Origin: Enterococcus dispar ATCC 51266
GTDB lineage: Bacteria; Bacillota; Bacilli; Lactobacillales; Enterococcaceae
Direction of reading: 5' to 3'
Assembly (NCBI RefSeq): GCF_000406945.1
Contig: NZ_KE136354.1
Coordinates: forward strand, 2,530,000-2,593,999
Length of the DNA: 64,000 nucleotides
Shown here: one piece after another, positions 1 to 10,869 of the stretch
Layout: each line of letters starts with the position of its first letter
Position numbering within the stretch: position 1 is the stretch's first letter
The notes under the pieces: generated by a model
What the model was told of the DNA's origin: nothing
Databases searched by the model: none
The model's input: the letters and a program-made list of their open reading frames with translations, nothing else
Made by a program: the position numbers and the translations under genes

Positions 1-455
1 TTATTTTGAGTGTCTTGCGAACGTTGCCGACATTAGTGGTAGCTTTGATTGCGACTTTCATTTTAGGGTTAGGTGCATTTGCTGGGACGATTGCCATCTT
101 TATGTTTACGATTTCGTATGTAGGCAAAATCATGTACGAACAAATTGAAACGATTGATATGCGCACTTTTGAAGCGATGGAATCTTTTGGGTTAACCAAA
201 ATCCAAGCTTTTCGTTTTAGTGTTTTACCAGAAATTTTACCAAACTACCTCTCAACCTCCATTTTCTGTTTTGAAGGAAATGTACGCTACGCCTCTATTT
301 TAGGGTATGTAGGGGCCGGTGGGTTAGGTTTGTTGTTAAATGAGCGTCTAGGTTGGCGCGATTACGCCAGTGTAGGTTCTATTTTATTGATGTTAATTGT
401 AACAGTTGCAATTATTGAGATGCTAAGTGAATACTTGCGTCAGAAATTGAAGTAG
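1..455 (+). CDS. phnE: Phosphonate-type ABC transporter permease, PhnE-like (5' end outside window)
   Basis: This is the C-terminal part of an integral membrane permease of an ABC importer for phosphonate/phosphate-ester type substrates. The reading frame is open to the left edge, so the start lies outside the window; the first in-window start-like codon (TTG at 6) is internal. Visible are hydrophobic segments and the cytoplasmic EAA loop (EAMESFGLTKIQAFRFSVLP), which docks on the ATPase, followed by the GYVGAGGLG stretch typical of PhnE. A second PhnE-like permease follows 9 nt downstream, so the two probably form a heterodimeric channel. The substrate cannot be told from the permease alone. 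Confidence 0.85.
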   Translation, partial: ILSVLRTLPTLVVALIATFILGLGAFAGTIAIFMFTISYVGKIMYEQIETIDMRTFEAMESFGLTKIQAFRFSVLPEILPNYLSTSIFCFEGNVRYASILGYVGAGGLGLLLNERLGWRDYASVGSILLMLIVTVAIIEMLSEYLRQKLK

Positions 456-464
456 GGGGACGCC

Positions 465-1274
465 ATGAATACAATAGTAGAAAAACAATTGGCAAAAGAG
501 CCCAATAAAAAAGTACAATATGCCACTATCGCTTTAATTGTAGTGGGGATGTTTATCTGGTCACTAACAGCAATTAAGATTAATAAAACCAGTACTGATG
601 GCTCTCAAGTCGCTTTAAATATTCTAAAAGGTATTGTGACACCAGATTTAAATTTCCTATTTGATTTTTCGAATACTGGGGTTGCTTATTTACTCTTTGA
701 AACGATTTGTATTGGCTTTTTAGGGACGATTTTAGGCTCAATCTTTTCGATTCCGATTGCCTTTTTAATGTCGCCAAGTATTATGCCAAAACCAGTTTAT
801 GTGATTACGCGCTTTTTAGTCGTAATCATTCGGACAGTGCCCGCATTAGTATATGGGTTAATGTTTGTTCGGGTAACCGGAACAGGTCCTTTTGCTGGTG
901 TGATGACAATGTCAGTAACCTCAATTGGAATGGTTTCGCGTTTATATGTGGATGCAATTGAAACAATTGATACTGGTGTCTTAGAATCCATGTCCTCCAT
1001 TGGGGCGACAACATTTGATAAAATCCGTTTTGGAATTTTACCACAATTAATCAGTAACTTTGTTTCTATTACGATTTATCGTTTTGATATGAATTTACGG
1101 GATGCAACAATTTTAGGTTTGGTGGGTGCCGGTGGTATCGGGTCACCATTAATGTTTGCAATCAATGGTTACAAGTGGAATCAAGTTGGTTCTATATTGA
1201 TTGGTCTAATTGTTCTAATTTTAATTGTCGAAGTTGTTTCAAATAAAATTCGGGCAAAATTAATTAACGGCTAA
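465..1274 (+). CDS. phnE: Phosphonate-type ABC transporter permease, PhnE-like
   Basis: A second permease of the same importer, 269 residues, full length for the family. It has an N-terminal membrane segment (about residues 20-38), several further membrane segments, and an EAA loop (LESMSSIGATTFDKIRFGILP) followed by GLVGAGGIG. The ATG at 465 is preceded by GGGGGA. It is 9 nt from the upstream permease, so they are co-transcribed, and a terminator follows at 1319-1352. Paired PhnE genes are known in phosphonate, phosphite and related importers; which ligand this one carries is not visible here because the binding protein and ATPase lie outside the window. Confidence 0.88.
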   Translation: MNTIVEKQLAKEPNKKVQYATIALIVVGMFIWSLTAIKINKTSTDGSQVALNILKGIVTPDLNFLFDFSNTGVAYLLFETICIGFLGTILGSIFSIPIAFLMSPSIMPKPVYVITRFLVVIIRTVPALVYGLMFVRVTGTGPFAGVMTMSVTSIGMVSRLYVDAIETIDTGVLESMSSIGATTFDKIRFGILPQLISNFVSITIYRFDMNLRDATILGLVGAGGIGSPLMFAINGYKWNQVGSILIGLIVLILIVEVVSNKIRAKLING

Positions 1275-1318
1275 AAATTAGGCAGTAACAAAAGTTTTTA
1301 GAAAAAATAGTACAATCC

Positions 1319-1352
1319 TAAAAGCAGTGGCAAATTTTGTCGCTGCTTTTTT
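1319..1352 (+). terminator. Rho-independent terminator after the phnE pair
   Basis: AAAGCAGTG pairs with CGCTGCTTT across a short A/T-rich loop and runs into a T tract. It closes the transporter operon and isolates it from the ribosomal protein promoter. Confidence 0.8.
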
Positions 1353-1420
1353 AGCTACAAAAAATGAAACCCTTTACAAAGAAAAATAGACAAAAAGTGC
1401 GTGAAATCAATAAAAAATGC

Positions 1421-1449
1421 TTGCTATCACAGGTGAGATATACTATAAT
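1421..1449 (+). promoter_or_regulatory. Promoter of the S10-spc-alpha operon
   Basis: TTGCTA (1421-1426) and a perfect TATAAT (1444-1449) are separated by 17 nt, about 175 nt upstream of rpsJ. This is a vegetative sigma-A type promoter, and the long distance to the first start codon leaves room for a structured leader. Confidence 0.85.
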
Positions 1450-1456
1450 CATTAAG

Positions 1457-1932
<476 letters not shown>

Positions 1933-1960
1933 TTAATCAAATTAAGATGGAGGTGTAATC

Positions 1961-2590
1961 ATGACCAAAGGAATCTTAGGGAAAAAAGTGGGAATGACTC
2001 AAATCTTCACTGAATCTGGTGAGTTAGTACCTGTAACTGTTGTCGAAGCTACTCCAAACGTAGTATTACAACTTAAAACAGTGGAAAACGACGGCTATGA
2101 AGCAGTTCAAGTCGGTTACCAAGATATGCGTGAAGTTTTATCAAACAAACCTGCGCAAGGTCATGTTGCAAAAGCAAACACGGCTCCTAAGCGCTTCATT
2201 CGCGAATTCAAGGATGTTGAGCTAGAGGGCTTAGAAGTAGGATCAGAAATCAAAGTTGATATTTTCGAAGCTGGCGATATCATCGATGTAACTGGTACGA
2301 CTAAAGGTAAAGGATTCCAAGGCGTAATCAAACGTCACGGCCAAAGCCGCGGACCAATGGCTCACGGTTCTCGTTATCACCGTCGTCCTGGTTCAATGGG
2401 TCCTGTAGCACCTAACCGAGTATTTAAAGGCAAACGTTTAGCAGGCCGCATGGGTGGCAACCGCGTAACAATCCAAAACTTGGAAGTTGTTCGTGTTGAT
2501 GCTGAACGCAACGTAATCCTAATTAAAGGTAACGTTCCTGGCGCGAAAAAATCATTGATTACTATTAAATCTGCTGTGAAAGCTAAATAA
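1961..2590 (+). CDS. rplC: 50S ribosomal protein L3
   Basis: L3 of 209 residues, full length. It starts [16 protein letters not shown] and contains the central loop with [13 protein letters not shown], which in L3 reaches towards the peptidyl transferase centre. It is an early assembly protein of the large subunit. A ribosome binding site (GGAGGTG) lies just upstream of the ATG. Second gene of the operon, 28 nt after rpsJ and 28 nt before rplD. Confidence 0.98.
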   Translation: MTKGILGKKVGMTQIFTESGELVPVTVVEATPNVVLQLKTVENDGYEAVQVGYQDMREVLSNKPAQGHVAKANTAPKRFIREFKDVELEGLEVGSEIKVDIFEAGDIIDVTGTTKGKGFQGVIKRHGQSRGPMAHGSRYHRRPGSMGPVAPNRVFKGKRLAGRMGGNRVTIQNLEVVRVDAERNVILIKGNVPGAKKSLITIKSAVKAK

Positions 2591-2618
2591 GTAAACTTAA
2601 GGAAGGAGGAACTTAGGA

Positions 2619-3242
2619 ATGCCGAATATTGCATTATTTAAACAAGATGGTAGCCAAAATGGCGAAATCACATTAAACGAAGAAATCTTCGGAATTGAAC
2701 CAAATGAAAGTGTTGTCTACGATGCAATCATCATGCAACGCGCTTCATTACGACAAGGAACACACGCTGTGAAAAACCGTAGCGCAGTTCGAGGCGGTGG
2801 CCGTAAACCATGGCGCCAAAAAGGAACTGGTCGTGCGCGTCAAGGTTCAATCCGTTCACCACAATGGCGTGGCGGTGGCGTTGTCTTTGGACCAACTCCA
2901 CGTTCATACAGCTACAAACTTCCTAAAAAAGTTCGTCGCTTAGCAATGAAATCTGTTTTATCAGAAAAAGTTGCTGAAAATAAATTGGTTGCAGTTGATG
3001 CATTAAGCTTTGACGCACCAAAAACAAAAGAATTCAAACAGGTTTTAGCAAACTTGTCAGTTGATTCTAAAGTATTAGTTGTACTTGAAGCAGACAACGA
3101 CTTTGCTGCTTTATCAGCTCGTAACTTACCAAACGTATCTGTTGTTACTTCTAACAACGTATCTGTATTGGATGTAGTTTCAAGCGATAAAATGTTAGCA
3201 ACTCAAGCTGCTCTGACTCAAATTGAGGAGGTGCTTGCATAA
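2619..3242 (+). CDS. rplD: 50S ribosomal protein L4
   Basis: L4 of 207 residues. The long extension that lines the exit tunnel is visible as the basic, glycine-rich segment around residues 45-95 ([19 protein letters not shown]). In enterobacteria L4 is also the repressor of the S10 operon through its leader, which is why it is worth comparing with the leader upstream of rpsJ. GGAAGGAGGAAC precedes the ATG. The stop codon overlaps the start of rplW by one base (TAATG), so the two are translationally coupled. Confidence 0.98.
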   Translation: MPNIALFKQDGSQNGEITLNEEIFGIEPNESVVYDAIIMQRASLRQGTHAVKNRSAVRGGGRKPWRQKGTGRARQGSIRSPQWRGGGVVFGPTPRSYSYKLPKKVRRLAMKSVLSEKVAENKLVAVDALSFDAPKTKEFKQVLANLSVDSKVLVVLEADNDFAALSARNLPNVSVVTSNNVSVLDVVSSDKMLATQAALTQIEEVLA

Positions 3243-3532
3243 TGAACTTACTAGACGTTATCAAACGCCCAGTGATCACTGAAAAATCTATGCTTGCCAT
3301 GGATGATAAGAAATACACTTTCGAAGTGGACACAAAAGCGAACAAAACTTTAGTAAAACAAGCAGTTGAAGCTGCTTTTGACGGTGTTAAAGTGAAAAAC
3401 GTTAATATCGTGAACGTGCGACCTAAATTCAAACGCATGGGCAAATATGCAGGATACACAAAGAAACGTCGTAAAGCGATCGTTACTTTGACTGAAGAAT
3501 CAAAAGAAATTACAATTTTCGAAGCTGAATAA
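3242..3532 (+). CDS. rplW: 50S ribosomal protein L23
   Basis: L23 of 96 residues, beginning [16 protein letters not shown], the typical N-terminus. L23 lies at the tunnel exit and is the docking point for trigger factor and the signal recognition particle. The conserved [19 protein letters not shown] region near residues 60-78 contacts 23S rRNA. Its ATG shares one base with the rplD stop, and the binding site (GAGGAGGTG) lies inside the end of rplD. Confidence 0.97.
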   Translation: MNLLDVIKRPVITEKSMLAMDDKKYTFEVDTKANKTLVKQAVEAAFDGVKVKNVNIVNVRPKFKRMGKYAGYTKKRRKAIVTLTEESKEITIFEAE

Positions 3533-3569
3533 GCATTAAATTCTACTACTAAATAGGAGGGAAACAGGC

Positions 3570-4403
3570 GTGGCAATTAAAAAGTACAAACCTACCTCAA
3601 ATGGTCGCCGTAATATGACAAGCTCTGACTTTGCTGAGATTACAACAAGCACTCCAGAGAAAACATTATTGGCACCATTGAAAAATAATGCCGGTCGTAA
3701 TAACAACGGTCGTATCACTGTACGTCACCAAGGCGGCGGTCACAAGCGTCAATACCGCGTAATCGACTTCAAACGTAACAAAGATAACGTTGTTGCTACA
3801 GTTAAAACAATCGAGTATGATCCAAACCGTTCTGCTAACATCGCGTTAGTACATTATACAGACGGTGTTAAAGCTTACATCTTAGCTCCAAAAGGCTTAC
3901 AAGTAGGCATGACAGTGGTTTCTGGTCCAGAAGCTGATATTAAAATCGGAAATACATTACCACTTGCAAATATTCCAGTTGGTACTGTTATCCACAACAT
4001 CGAAATGAAACCAGGTAAAGGCGGACAATTAATCCGTTCAGCTGGTACAAGCGCTCAAGTATTAGGTAAAGAAGGCAAATATGTCTTAATTCGCTTAAAC
4101 TCAGGTGAAGTACGTATGATCTTGGCAACTTGCCGTGCAACAATTGGTTCTGTTGGTAATGAACAACATGAATTGATTAACATTGGTAAAGCCGGTCGTT
4201 CTCGTTGGATGCGCAAACGTCCTACAGTTCGTGGTAGCGTAATGAACCCTAACGATCATCCACACGGTGGTGGTGAAGGTAAAGCTCCAATCGGTCGTAA
4301 AGCTCCAGTATCACCTTGGGGTCAACCTGCATTGGGTTACAAAACTCGTAATAAAAAAGCTGCTTCAGACAAACTTATCGTACGTCGTCGCAAAGCTAAA
4401 TAA
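3570..4403 (+). CDS. rplB: 50S ribosomal protein L2
   Basis: L2 of 277 residues, needed for subunit association and peptidyl transfer. The start is a GTG behind TAGGAGGGA. Visible are the RNA-binding middle ([19 protein letters not shown]) and the C-terminal HPHGGGEG, whose histidine is the best conserved residue of the family near the catalytic centre. It is full length. It lies 37 nt after rplW and 42 nt before rpsS in the same operon. Confidence 0.98.
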   Translation: MAIKKYKPTSNGRRNMTSSDFAEITTSTPEKTLLAPLKNNAGRNNNGRITVRHQGGGHKRQYRVIDFKRNKDNVVATVKTIEYDPNRSANIALVHYTDGVKAYILAPKGLQVGMTVVSGPEADIKIGNTLPLANIPVGTVIHNIEMKPGKGGQLIRSAGTSAQVLGKEGKYVLIRLNSGEVRMILATCRATIGSVGNEQHELINIGKAGRSRWMRKRPTVRGSVMNPNDHPHGGGEGKAPIGRKAPVSPWGQPALGYKTRNKKAASDKLIVRRRKAK

Positions 4404-4445
4404 GGTTTTTGACCATGTGGTCTACATTTTGGAAGGAGGTTCACC

Positions 4446-4724
4446 ATGGGTCGTAGTTTAAAGAAGGGACCTTTCGTCGATGAACACTTGATGAAAAAGG
4501 TCGAAGCACAACAAGGTGCCGAAAAGAAAAAAGTCATCAAAACTTGGTCACGTCGTTCAACAATTTTTCCGAACTTTATCGGATATACTATTGCTGTCTA
4601 TGACGGACGCAAGCATGTCCCAGTTTACATTCAAGAAGACATGGTAGGACATAAATTAGGTGAATTTGCACCAACCAGAACTTATCGTGGGCATGCCGCT
4701 GACGATAAGAAAACAAGACGTTAA
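4446..4724 (+). CDS. rpsS: 30S ribosomal protein S19
   Basis: S19 of 92 residues, starting [18 protein letters not shown], which is the family signature. It binds the head of the small subunit with S13. The conserved [20 protein letters not shown] segment is near the C-terminus. A strong GGAAGGAGGT precedes the ATG. It sits between rplB and rplV as in all S10 operons. Confidence 0.98.
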   Translation: MGRSLKKGPFVDEHLMKKVEAQQGAEKKKVIKTWSRRSTIFPNFIGYTIAVYDGRKHVPVYIQEDMVGHKLGEFAPTRTYRGHAADDKKTRR

Positions 4725-4746
4725 TATTTGAGGGGAGGATATCATC

Positions 4747-5094
4747 ATGGCAGAACAAATTACAAAAGCTAAAGCAACTGCGAAAACAATTCGCGTATCT
4801 CCTCGCAAGTCTCGTCTAGTGATCGATTTAGTTAGAGGTAAAAGCGTTGCTGAAGCAATTGCAATCTTAAAGTTCACACCAAATAAAGCTGCCGGAATCA
4901 TCGAAAAAGTTTTGATGTCAGCAGTTGCGAATGCAGAAAACAACTTTGACTTAGATGTTGAAAACTTAGTTGTTTCCGAAGCCTTTGTTAACGAAGGACC
5001 AACAATGAAACGTTTCCGTCCACGGGCTAAAGGTTCAGCTTCACCAATCAACAAACGTACAAGTCATATCACTGTAGTCGTATCAGAAAAATAA
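4747..5094 (+). CDS. rplV: 50S ribosomal protein L22
   Basis: L22 of 115 residues. It shows the conserved [17 protein letters not shown] start of the globular domain and the C-terminal hairpin ([20 protein letters not shown]), which lines the exit tunnel and, in other bacteria, is where macrolide resistance changes occur. Nothing in the hairpin looks unusual. It is preceded by GGGGAGGA, and 13 nt separate it from rpsC. Confidence 0.98.
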   Translation: MAEQITKAKATAKTIRVSPRKSRLVIDLVRGKSVAEAIAILKFTPNKAAGIIEKVLMSAVANAENNFDLDVENLVVSEAFVNEGPTMKRFRPRAKGSASPINKRTSHITVVVSEK

Positions 5095-5107
5095 GGAGGG
5101 ATAATCA

Positions 5108-5773
5108 GTGGGTCAAAAAGTACATCCAATTGGAATGCGTGTAGGCATCATCCGCGACTGGGATGCAAAATGGTATGCTGAAAAAGAGTATGCTGACTTC
5201 TTACACGAAGATTTGAAAATCCGTAAGTTTATCGCGACTAGATTAGCTGACGCTGCAGTTTCTACTGTTGAAATCGAACGTGCTGCTAACCGCGTGAACG
5301 TTTCTATCCACACTGCTAAACCAGGTATGGTTATTGGTAAAGGTGGTTCAGAAGTTGAAAACTTACGTAAACAATTAAACAGCTTAACTGGCAAACGTAT
5401 CCACATCAATATCGTGGAAATCAAAAAACCAGATTTAGATGCAAAATTAGTTGGTGAAGGAATTGCTCGCCAATTAGAAAACCGAGTTGCGTTCCGTCGT
5501 GCTCAAAAACAAGCAATCCAACGCACAATGCGCTCTGGTGCTAAAGGAATCAAAACAATGGTATCTGGCCGTTTAAATGGTGCTGATATCGCTCGTAGCG
5601 AAGGCTACTCAGAAGGTACTGTTCCACTTCATACATTGCGTGCCGATATCGACTACGCTTGGGAAGAAGCAAACACTACCTACGGAAAATTAGGAGTTAA
5701 AGTGTGGATCTATCGTGGCGAAATCTTGCCAACGAAAAAGAACGCTCAAAACACTGAGAAAGGAGGGAAATAA
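5108..5773 (+). CDS. rpsC: 30S ribosomal protein S3
   Basis: S3 of 221 residues with a GTG start behind AAGGAGGGA. The N-terminus [19 protein letters not shown] is typical. A KH RNA-binding domain follows, with the GXXG loop visible as MVIGKGGSE (about residues 75-83). The C-terminal domain has the conserved [13 protein letters not shown]3 is on the solvent face at the mRNA entry, where it takes part in helicase activity. It is full length and ends 2 nt before rplP. Confidence 0.98.
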   Translation: MGQKVHPIGMRVGIIRDWDAKWYAEKEYADFLHEDLKIRKFIATRLADAAVSTVEIERAANRVNVSIHTAKPGMVIGKGGSEVENLRKQLNSLTGKRIHINIVEIKKPDLDAKLVGEGIARQLENRVAFRRAQKQAIQRTMRSGAKGIKTMVSGRLNGADIARSEGYSEGTVPLHTLRADIDYAWEEANTTYGKLGVKVWIYRGEILPTKKNAQNTEKGGK

Positions 5774-5775
5774 AC

Positions 5776-6210
5776 ATGTTAGTACCTAAACGTGTAAAAC
5801 ACCGTCGTGAATTCCGCGGTAAAATGCGTGGCGAAGCAAAAGGTGGCAAAGAAGTATCTTTTGGTGAATACGGCTTACAAGCTTTAGAATCTCACTGGAT
5901 TACTAACCGTCAAATCGAAGCAGCCCGTATTGCAATGACTCGTTATATGAAACGTGGCGGGAAAGTGTGGATCAAAATTTTCCCTCATAAATCATATACA
6001 GCAAAAGCTATCGGGGTCCGGATGGGTTCTGGTAAAGGGGCACCTGAAGGCTGGGTATCACCAGTTAAACGTGGTAAAATCATGTTTGAAATCGCCGGTG
6101 TACCTGAAGAAGTTGCTCGTGAAGCATTACGTCTTGCTTCTCACAAATTACCAGTGAAAACTAAGATCGTAAAACGTGAGGAAATGGGTGGTGAATCGAA
6201 TGAAGGTTAA
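5776..6210 (+). CDS. rplP: 50S ribosomal protein L16
   Basis: L16 of 144 residues, starting [15 protein letters not shown]. It binds near the A site of the large subunit. The conserved [17 protein letters not shown] region is intact. The ribosome binding site AAGGAGGG overlaps the end of rpsC. The last codons overlap rpmC by 11 nt, so L16 and L29 are probably translationally coupled. Confidence 0.98.
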   Translation: MLVPKRVKHRREFRGKMRGEAKGGKEVSFGEYGLQALESHWITNRQIEAARIAMTRYMKRGGKVWIKIFPHKSYTAKAIGVRMGSGKGAPEGWVSPVKRGKIMFEIAGVPEEVAREALRLASHKLPVKTKIVKREEMGGESNEG

Positions 6211-6388
6211 AGAAATCAGAGAATTAACCACTGCCGAAATGCTTGATCAGGAAAAACAATTGAAAGAAGAATTGTTCAACTTGCGTTTCCAATTAGCAAC
6301 CGGTCAATTAGAAAACACTGCACGTATCAAAGAAGTACGTAAATCGATTGCACGCATCAAAACTGTGTTGCGTGAACAAGCGAAGTAA
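6200..6388 (+). CDS. rpmC: 50S ribosomal protein L29
   Basis: L29 of 62 residues, [17 protein letters not shown]. The frame is open eight codons further up to 6176, but that longer form lies inside rplP and adds residues absent from the family, so the ATG at 6200 is chosen. The protein is a two-helix hairpin near the tunnel exit beside L23; the conserved [16 protein letters not shown] is present. The binding site AGGAAATGGGTGG is inside rplP. Confidence 0.95.
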   Translation: MKVKEIRELTTAEMLDQEKQLKEELFNLRFQLATGQLENTARIKEVRKSIARIKTVLREQAK

Positions 6389-6412
6389 TTGTGGAAGGAG
6401 GCCATTAGCGGT

Positions 6413-6676
6413 ATGACTGAAAGAAATCAACGTAAAGTTTACCAAGGTCGCGTGGTATCTGACAAAATGGATAAAACCATTACTGTTGTTGTCGAAACAA
6501 AGAAAAACCACCCTATCTACGGTAAACGCATGAACTACTCTAAGAAATACAAAGCGCACGATGAAAACAACGAAGCTAAAGTTGGCGATATCGTGAAAAT
6601 TATGGAAACTCGTCCATTATCTGCTACTAAACGTTTCCGTCTAGTAGAAATCGTTGAAAAAGCTGTAATTATCTAA
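6413..6676 (+). CDS. rpsQ: 30S ribosomal protein S17
   Basis: S17 of 87 residues, [20 protein letters not shown], an OB-fold primary binder of 16S rRNA. The frame extends up to 6389, but GGAAGGAGG at 6393-6401 points to the ATG at 6413, which also gives the normal length. The conserved [18 protein letters not shown] is present. It closes the S10 part of the operon; rplN follows after 51 nt. Confidence 0.96.
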   Translation: MTERNQRKVYQGRVVSDKMDKTITVVVETKKNHPIYGKRMNYSKKYKAHDENNEAKVGDIVKIMETRPLSATKRFRLVEIVEKAVII

Positions 6677-6697
6677 TTACACTTTGACACTAGTTAG

Positions 6698-7096
<399 letters not shown>

Positions 7097-7130
7097 GAAA
7101 ACCTATTTTAAAAGGAGGTGCGAAACAGTA

Positions 7131-7442
7131 ATGTTTATTAAAAAAGGCGACAAAGTCAAAGTTATCACCGGTAAAGACAAAAACAAAGAAGGCGTTGTTT
7201 TAGAAGCTTTCCCGAAAAAAGATAAAGTTGTAGTCGAAGGTGTTAACATCGTGAAAAAACACCAAAAACCTTCTCAAGCTGCTCCGCAAGGCGGAATCGT
7301 TGAAATGGAAGCGCCGATTCATGTATCAAACGTCATGATTATCGACCCATCAAACGGTGAAGCTACTCGGGTTGGCTACAAAGAAGTTGACGGTAAAAAA
7401 GTCCGCGTTTCCAAGAAAACCGGTGAAGTTTTAGATAAATAA
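7131..7442 (+). CDS. rplX: 50S ribosomal protein L24
   Basis: L24 of 103 residues, with the N-terminal KOW motif ([18 protein letters not shown]) at residues 4-21. L24 is an assembly initiator of the large subunit. It is preceded by AAAAGGAGGTG. The order rplN-rplX-rplE is the standard spc arrangement. Confidence 0.98.
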   Translation: MFIKKGDKVKVITGKDKNKEGVVLEAFPKKDKVVVEGVNIVKKHQKPSQAAPQGGIVEMEAPIHVSNVMIIDPSNGEATRVGYKEVDGKKVRVSKKTGEVLDK

Positions 7443-7465
7443 TTTAAGGAAGGAGGGGCAACTAA

Positions 7466-8005
7466 ATGAACCGCCTGAAAGAAAAATACTCAAAAGAAGT
7501 AGTTCCAGCTTTAATGGAAAAATTCAATTACAATTCAGTGATGCAAGCACCAAAAGTTGAAAAGATTGTTATCAACATGGGTGTGGGTGACGCTGTTTCA
7601 AATGCGAAAAATTTAGATAAAGCAGTAGAAGAATTAACTTTAATCGCTGGTCAAAAACCATTGATTACAAAAGCTAAAAAATCTATTGCCGGCTTCCGTT
7701 TACGTGAAGGCATGCCAATCGGCGCCAAAGTTACTTTGCGCGGCGAACGCATGTATGAATTCTTAGATAAATTGGTAAGTGTTTCACTACCACGTGTCCG
7801 TGACTTCCATGGTGTAAGTAAAAAATCATTCGATGGTCGCGGTAACTACACTTTAGGTATCAAAGAACAATTAATCTTCCCTGAAGTTGATTACGATTTG
7901 GTCGACAAAGTACGCGGGATGGACATCGTTATTGTGACAACAGCCAACACTGATGAAGAATCACGTGAATTGCTGACACAATTAGGCATGCCATTCCAAA
8001 AATAA
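7466..8005 (+). CDS. rplE: 50S ribosomal protein L5
   Basis: L5 of 179 residues, [20 protein letters not shown]. It binds 5S rRNA and contacts the P-site tRNA. The conserved region KITKAKKS-like (here [21 protein letters not shown]) lies around residues 71-90. It is preceded by AAGGAGGGG. Full length, no oddities. Confidence 0.98.
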   Translation: MNRLKEKYSKEVVPALMEKFNYNSVMQAPKVEKIVINMGVGDAVSNAKNLDKAVEELTLIAGQKPLITKAKKSIAGFRLREGMPIGAKVTLRGERMYEFLDKLVSVSLPRVRDFHGVSKKSFDGRGNYTLGIKEQLIFPEVDYDLVDKVRGMDIVIVTTANTDEESRELLTQLGMPFQK

Positions 8006-8023
8006 TTAAAGGAGGCGAACTAC

Positions 8024-8209
8024 GTGGCTAAAAAATCAATGATTGCTAAACAACAACGTCCTGCTAAACATTCAACACAAGCTTATACTCGTTGCGAACG
8101 TTGCGGACGTCCACATTCAGTTTATCGTAAATTTAAACTTTGCCGTATTTGCTTCCGCGAACTTGCCTATAAAGGTCAAATTCCCGGCGTGAAGAAAGCT
8201 AGCTGGTAA
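8024..8209 (+). CDS. rpsN: 30S ribosomal protein S14, zinc-binding (C+) form
   Basis: The short S14 type of 61 residues with a GTG start after AAAGGAGGCG. Four cysteines at residues 24, 27, 40 and 43 (CERC and CRIC) form the zinc ribbon, so this is the zinc-dependent type Z paralogue. Many Firmicutes also carry a longer zinc-free S14 elsewhere for zinc limitation, which would not be visible here. It lies between rplE and rpsH as expected. Confidence 0.97.
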   Translation: MAKKSMIAKQQRPAKHSTQAYTRCERCGRPHSVYRKFKLCRICFRELAYKGQIPGVKKASW

Positions 8210-8242
8210 ACAAATACTCGCATAAAGGAGGTAAAAGAACCC

Positions 8243-8641
8243 ATGGTCATGACAGATCCAATCGCAGATTTTCTAACACGCATTCGTAACGCTAACATGG
8301 TTAAGCACGAATCTTTAGAAGTGCCTGCATCAAAAATCAAGCGTGACATCGCTGAAATCTTGAAAAAAGAAGGTTTCATCCGTGATGTTGAATATATCGA
8401 AGATGACAAACAAGGCGTGATCCGTGTCTTCCTGAAATACGGTAAAAACGGTGAACGTGTTATCACTAACTTGAAACGTATCTCTAAACCAGGTTTACGT
8501 GCTTACGTTAAAGCTGACGAAGTACCAAAAGTATTAAATGGTTTAGGTATCGCCATTATCTCGACTTCTGACGGTGTAATCACTGATAAAGAAGCGCGTC
8601 AAAAAAATGTCGGCGGCGAAGTTGTCGCATACGTATGGTAA
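8243..8641 (+). CDS. rpsH: 30S ribosomal protein S8
   Basis: S8 of 132 residues, [18 protein letters not shown]. Two in-frame ATGs lie at 8243 and 8249; AAAGGAGG at 8224-8231 is best spaced for the first. In enterobacteria S8 is the autogenous repressor of the spc operon. The C-terminal conserved segment [21 protein letters not shown] is intact. Confidence 0.97.
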   Translation: MVMTDPIADFLTRIRNANMVKHESLEVPASKIKRDIAEILKKEGFIRDVEYIEDDKQGVIRVFLKYGKNGERVITNLKRISKPGLRAYVKADEVPKVLNGLGIAIISTSDGVITDKEARQKNVGGEVVAYVW

Positions 8642-8670
8642 TATAATCTTTTACAAGGAGGTGTCTTTAA

Positions 8671-9207
8671 GTGAGTCGTATCGGTAATAAAATCGTTGAA
8701 TTGCCTGCTGGCGTAGAAGTCAAGCAAGATGGCAACAACATTACAGTCAAAGGTCCTAAAGGTGAACTTACACGTACTTTTTCTTCTGACATTACTATGA
8801 ATGTCGAAGGAAACGTAGTAACTTTCACTCGTCCAAATGACACAAAAGAAATGAAAACTATCCACGGAACAACTCGTGCCAACTTTAACAACATGGTCGT
8901 TGGTGTTTCTGAAGGTTTCCAAAAAGCTCTTGAACTTATCGGGGTTGGTTACCGTGCCCAATTACAAGGCAAAAAATTAATCTTAAACGTTGGTTACTCT
9001 CATCAAGTTGAGATTGAAGCGCCAGCGGGTATTGAGATTGAAGTTCCTGCGAACACACAAGTGATCGTTAAAGGAATCAATAAAGAAGTAGTAGGCGAAT
9101 TAGCTGCGAACATCCGTGGCGTACGTCCACCAGAACCTTATAAAGGCAAAGGTATCCGCTATGTTGGCGAATATGTACGCCGTAAAGAAGGTAAAACTGG
9201 TAAATAA
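8671..9207 (+). CDS. rplF: 50S ribosomal protein L6
   Basis: L6 of 178 residues, made of two repeated domains, with a GTG start after [26 protein letters not shown] is the usual start, and the C-terminal signature [23 protein letters not shown] is present. It sits near the sarcin-ricin loop. The gene is followed by an unusually long gap of 111 nt before rplR, with hairpins. Confidence 0.98.
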   Translation: MSRIGNKIVELPAGVEVKQDGNNITVKGPKGELTRTFSSDITMNVEGNVVTFTRPNDTKEMKTIHGTTRANFNNMVVGVSEGFQKALELIGVGYRAQLQGKKLILNVGYSHQVEIEAPAGIEIEVPANTQVIVKGINKEVVGELAANIRGVRPPEPYKGKGIRYVGEYVRRKEGKTGK

Positions 9208-9221
9208 TAAAGGATATAGCC

Positions 9222-9268
9222 GAAGCCGGTATGAAAATGACGGCTTCACATCTTCCTTTCGTGAAGAT
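9222..9268 (+). promoter_or_regulatory. Two hairpins in the rplF-rplR gap
   Basis: GAAGCCG (9222-9228) pairs perfectly with CGGCTTC (9241-9247), and ATCTTC (9250-9255) with GAAGAT (9263-9268). Neither is followed by a T run, so they are not terminators. The 111-nt gap is the longest in the first ten kilobases of the operon after the leader, suggesting an RNA processing or control element; this is inference. Confidence 0.45.
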
Positions 9269-9318
9269 TGCTATGTACTTTTCGCGGCTTAGGCCAGCAA
9301 ATTGAAGAGGTGACAATT

Positions 9319-9675
9319 GTGATTACAAAACCAGACAAAAACAAGACACGTCAAAAGCGTCATCGCCGTGTCCGTAACAAAATCTCTGGTACTGCTGAGT
9401 GCCCACGTTTGAACGTATTCCGTTCTAACAAAAACATCTACGCGCAAGTTATTGATGACGTAGCGGGTGTAACGCTAGCAAGTGCCTCTGCCTTGGATAA
9501 AGAAATTTCAGGTGGAAATAAAACAGAACAAGCGCAAGCCGTTGGTAAATTAGTTGCTGAACGTGCTGCTGCTAAAGGTATTAAAGAAGTAGTCTTTGAC
9601 CGTGGTGGTTACCTTTACCATGGCCGTGTGCAAGCTTTAGCTGAAGCTGCTCGCGAAAATGGACTAGAATTTTAG
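9319..9675 (+). CDS. rplR: 50S ribosomal protein L18
   Basis: L18 of 118 residues, [19 protein letters not shown], a 5S rRNA-binding protein. The frame is open to 9268, but GAAGAGG at 9304-9310 selects the GTG at 9319, and that gives the normal length. The conserved [19 protein letters not shown] and the C-terminal [21 protein letters not shown] are present. Confidence 0.96.
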   Translation: MITKPDKNKTRQKRHRRVRNKISGTAECPRLNVFRSNKNIYAQVIDDVAGVTLASASALDKEISGGNKTEQAQAVGKLVAERAAAKGIKEVVFDRGGYLYHGRVQALAEAARENGLEF

Positions 9676-9695
9676 GAAAAGGAGGAACACCATTC

Positions 9696-10196
9696 ATGAC
9701 TTACATCGATCCAAATCATTTGGAATTAGAAGACCGCGTTGTTGCGATCAACCGCGTAACAAAAGTTGTTAAAGGCGGACGCCGTTTGCGTTTTGCAGCT
9801 TTAGTTGTAGTTGGCGATAAAAACGGACACGTAGGTTTTGGTACAGGTAAAGCCCAAGAAGTACCAGAAGCTATCCGTAAAGCGATCGAAAGTGCTAAGA
9901 AAAACTTGATTGAAGTACCTATGGTGGGAACAACTATCCCTCATGAAGTTATCGGCGTCTTTGGCGGTGGCCGCATTTTAATGAAGCCAGCTGTTGAAGG
10001 TTCTGGGGTTGCTGCAGGTGGACCTGTCCGTGCCGTCTTAGAATTAGCAGGCGTGTCAGATATTACTTCTAAATCATTAGGTTCAAACACACCAATCAAC
10101 GTTGTTCGTGCAACTGTTGAAGGTTTATCTCAATTAAAACGCGCTGAAGAAGTTGCTGCTTTACGTGGCAAATCAGTTGAAGAAATTATCGGATAA
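9696..10196 (+). CDS. rpsE: 30S ribosomal protein S5
   Basis: S5 of 166 residues. The N-terminal double-stranded RNA binding fold includes the loop [20 protein letters not shown], in which spectinomycin resistance changes are known in other bacteria, and the C-terminal domain carries [16 protein letters not shown]. It is preceded by AAAAGGAGGA. It is full length and 14 nt before rpmD. Confidence 0.98.
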   Translation: MTYIDPNHLELEDRVVAINRVTKVVKGGRRLRFAALVVVGDKNGHVGFGTGKAQEVPEAIRKAIESAKKNLIEVPMVGTTIPHEVIGVFGGGRILMKPAVEGSGVAAGGPVRAVLELAGVSDITSKSLGSNTPINVVRATVEGLSQLKRAEEVAALRGKSVEEIIG

Positions 10197-10210
10197 GGAG
10201 GACAACAATA

Positions 10211-10390
10211 ATGGCTGAATTAAAAATTACTTTAAAACGCAGTATTATCGGACGTCCTCAAAACCAACGTGATACAGTTAAAGCGTTGGGTCTTGGTAAA
10301 GTGAATACAACTGTAGTAAAACCTGCTAATGATGCAATCAAAGGCATGGTCAATACTATTTCTCACTTAGTGGACGTTGAAGAAATTTAA
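10211..10390 (+). CDS. rpmD: 50S ribosomal protein L30
   Basis: A short gene of 59 codons, [20 protein letters not shown], in the fixed place between rpsE and rplO. It shows the L30 signature with [21 protein letters not shown]30 is a small protein of the large subunit that is absent from some bacteria. AAGGAGGAC lies directly upstream. It is easily missed because of its length. Confidence 0.96.
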   Translation: MAELKITLKRSIIGRPQNQRDTVKALGLGKVNTTVVKPANDAIKGMVNTISHLVDVEEI

Positions 10391-10428
10391 GCAAACTTAG
10401 TTTAACTTGTTAAGGAGGTGCCAACCCT

Positions 10429-10869
10429 ATGAAACTTCATGAATTACAACCTGCAGAAGGATCACGCCAAGTACGCAATCGCGTCGGTCGCGGTACTTCA
10501 TCTGGTAACGGTAAAACGTCTGGTCGCGGACAAAAAGGTCAAAAAGCGCGTTCAGGTGGTGGTGTACGTTTAGGTTTTGAAGGTGGTCAAACACCATTAT
10601 TCCGTCGTTTACCAAAACGTGGTTTTACTAACGTTAACCGTAAAGAATACGCAGTAATCAATTTAGATGTCTTAAATCGCTTTGAAGACGGTACTGAAGT
10701 AACACCTGTTACTCTAGTAGAAGCTGGAATCGTGAAAAACGAAAAAGCTGGAATCAAAGTTTTAGGAAACGGTGAATTGACTAAGAAATTAACTGTGAAA
10801 GCAGCTAAATTCTCAAAAACAGCCGAAGAAGCTATCACAGCTAACGGTGGGTCAATTGAGGTGATCTAA
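10429..10869 (+). CDS. rplO: 50S ribosomal protein L15
   Basis: L15 of 146 residues, [20 protein letters not shown], with the glycine- and arginine-rich N-terminal extension ([20 protein letters not shown]) that enters the rRNA core. It is preceded by AAGGAGGTG. Its stop overlaps the secY start by one base (TAATG), the usual coupling of L15 and SecY. Confidence 0.98.
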   Translation: MKLHELQPAEGSRQVRNRVGRGTSSGNGKTSGRGQKGQKARSGGGVRLGFEGGQTPLFRRLPKRGFTNVNRKEYAVINLDVLNRFEDGTEVTPVTLVEAGIVKNEKAGIKVLGNGELTKKLTVKAAKFSKTAEEAITANGGSIEVI

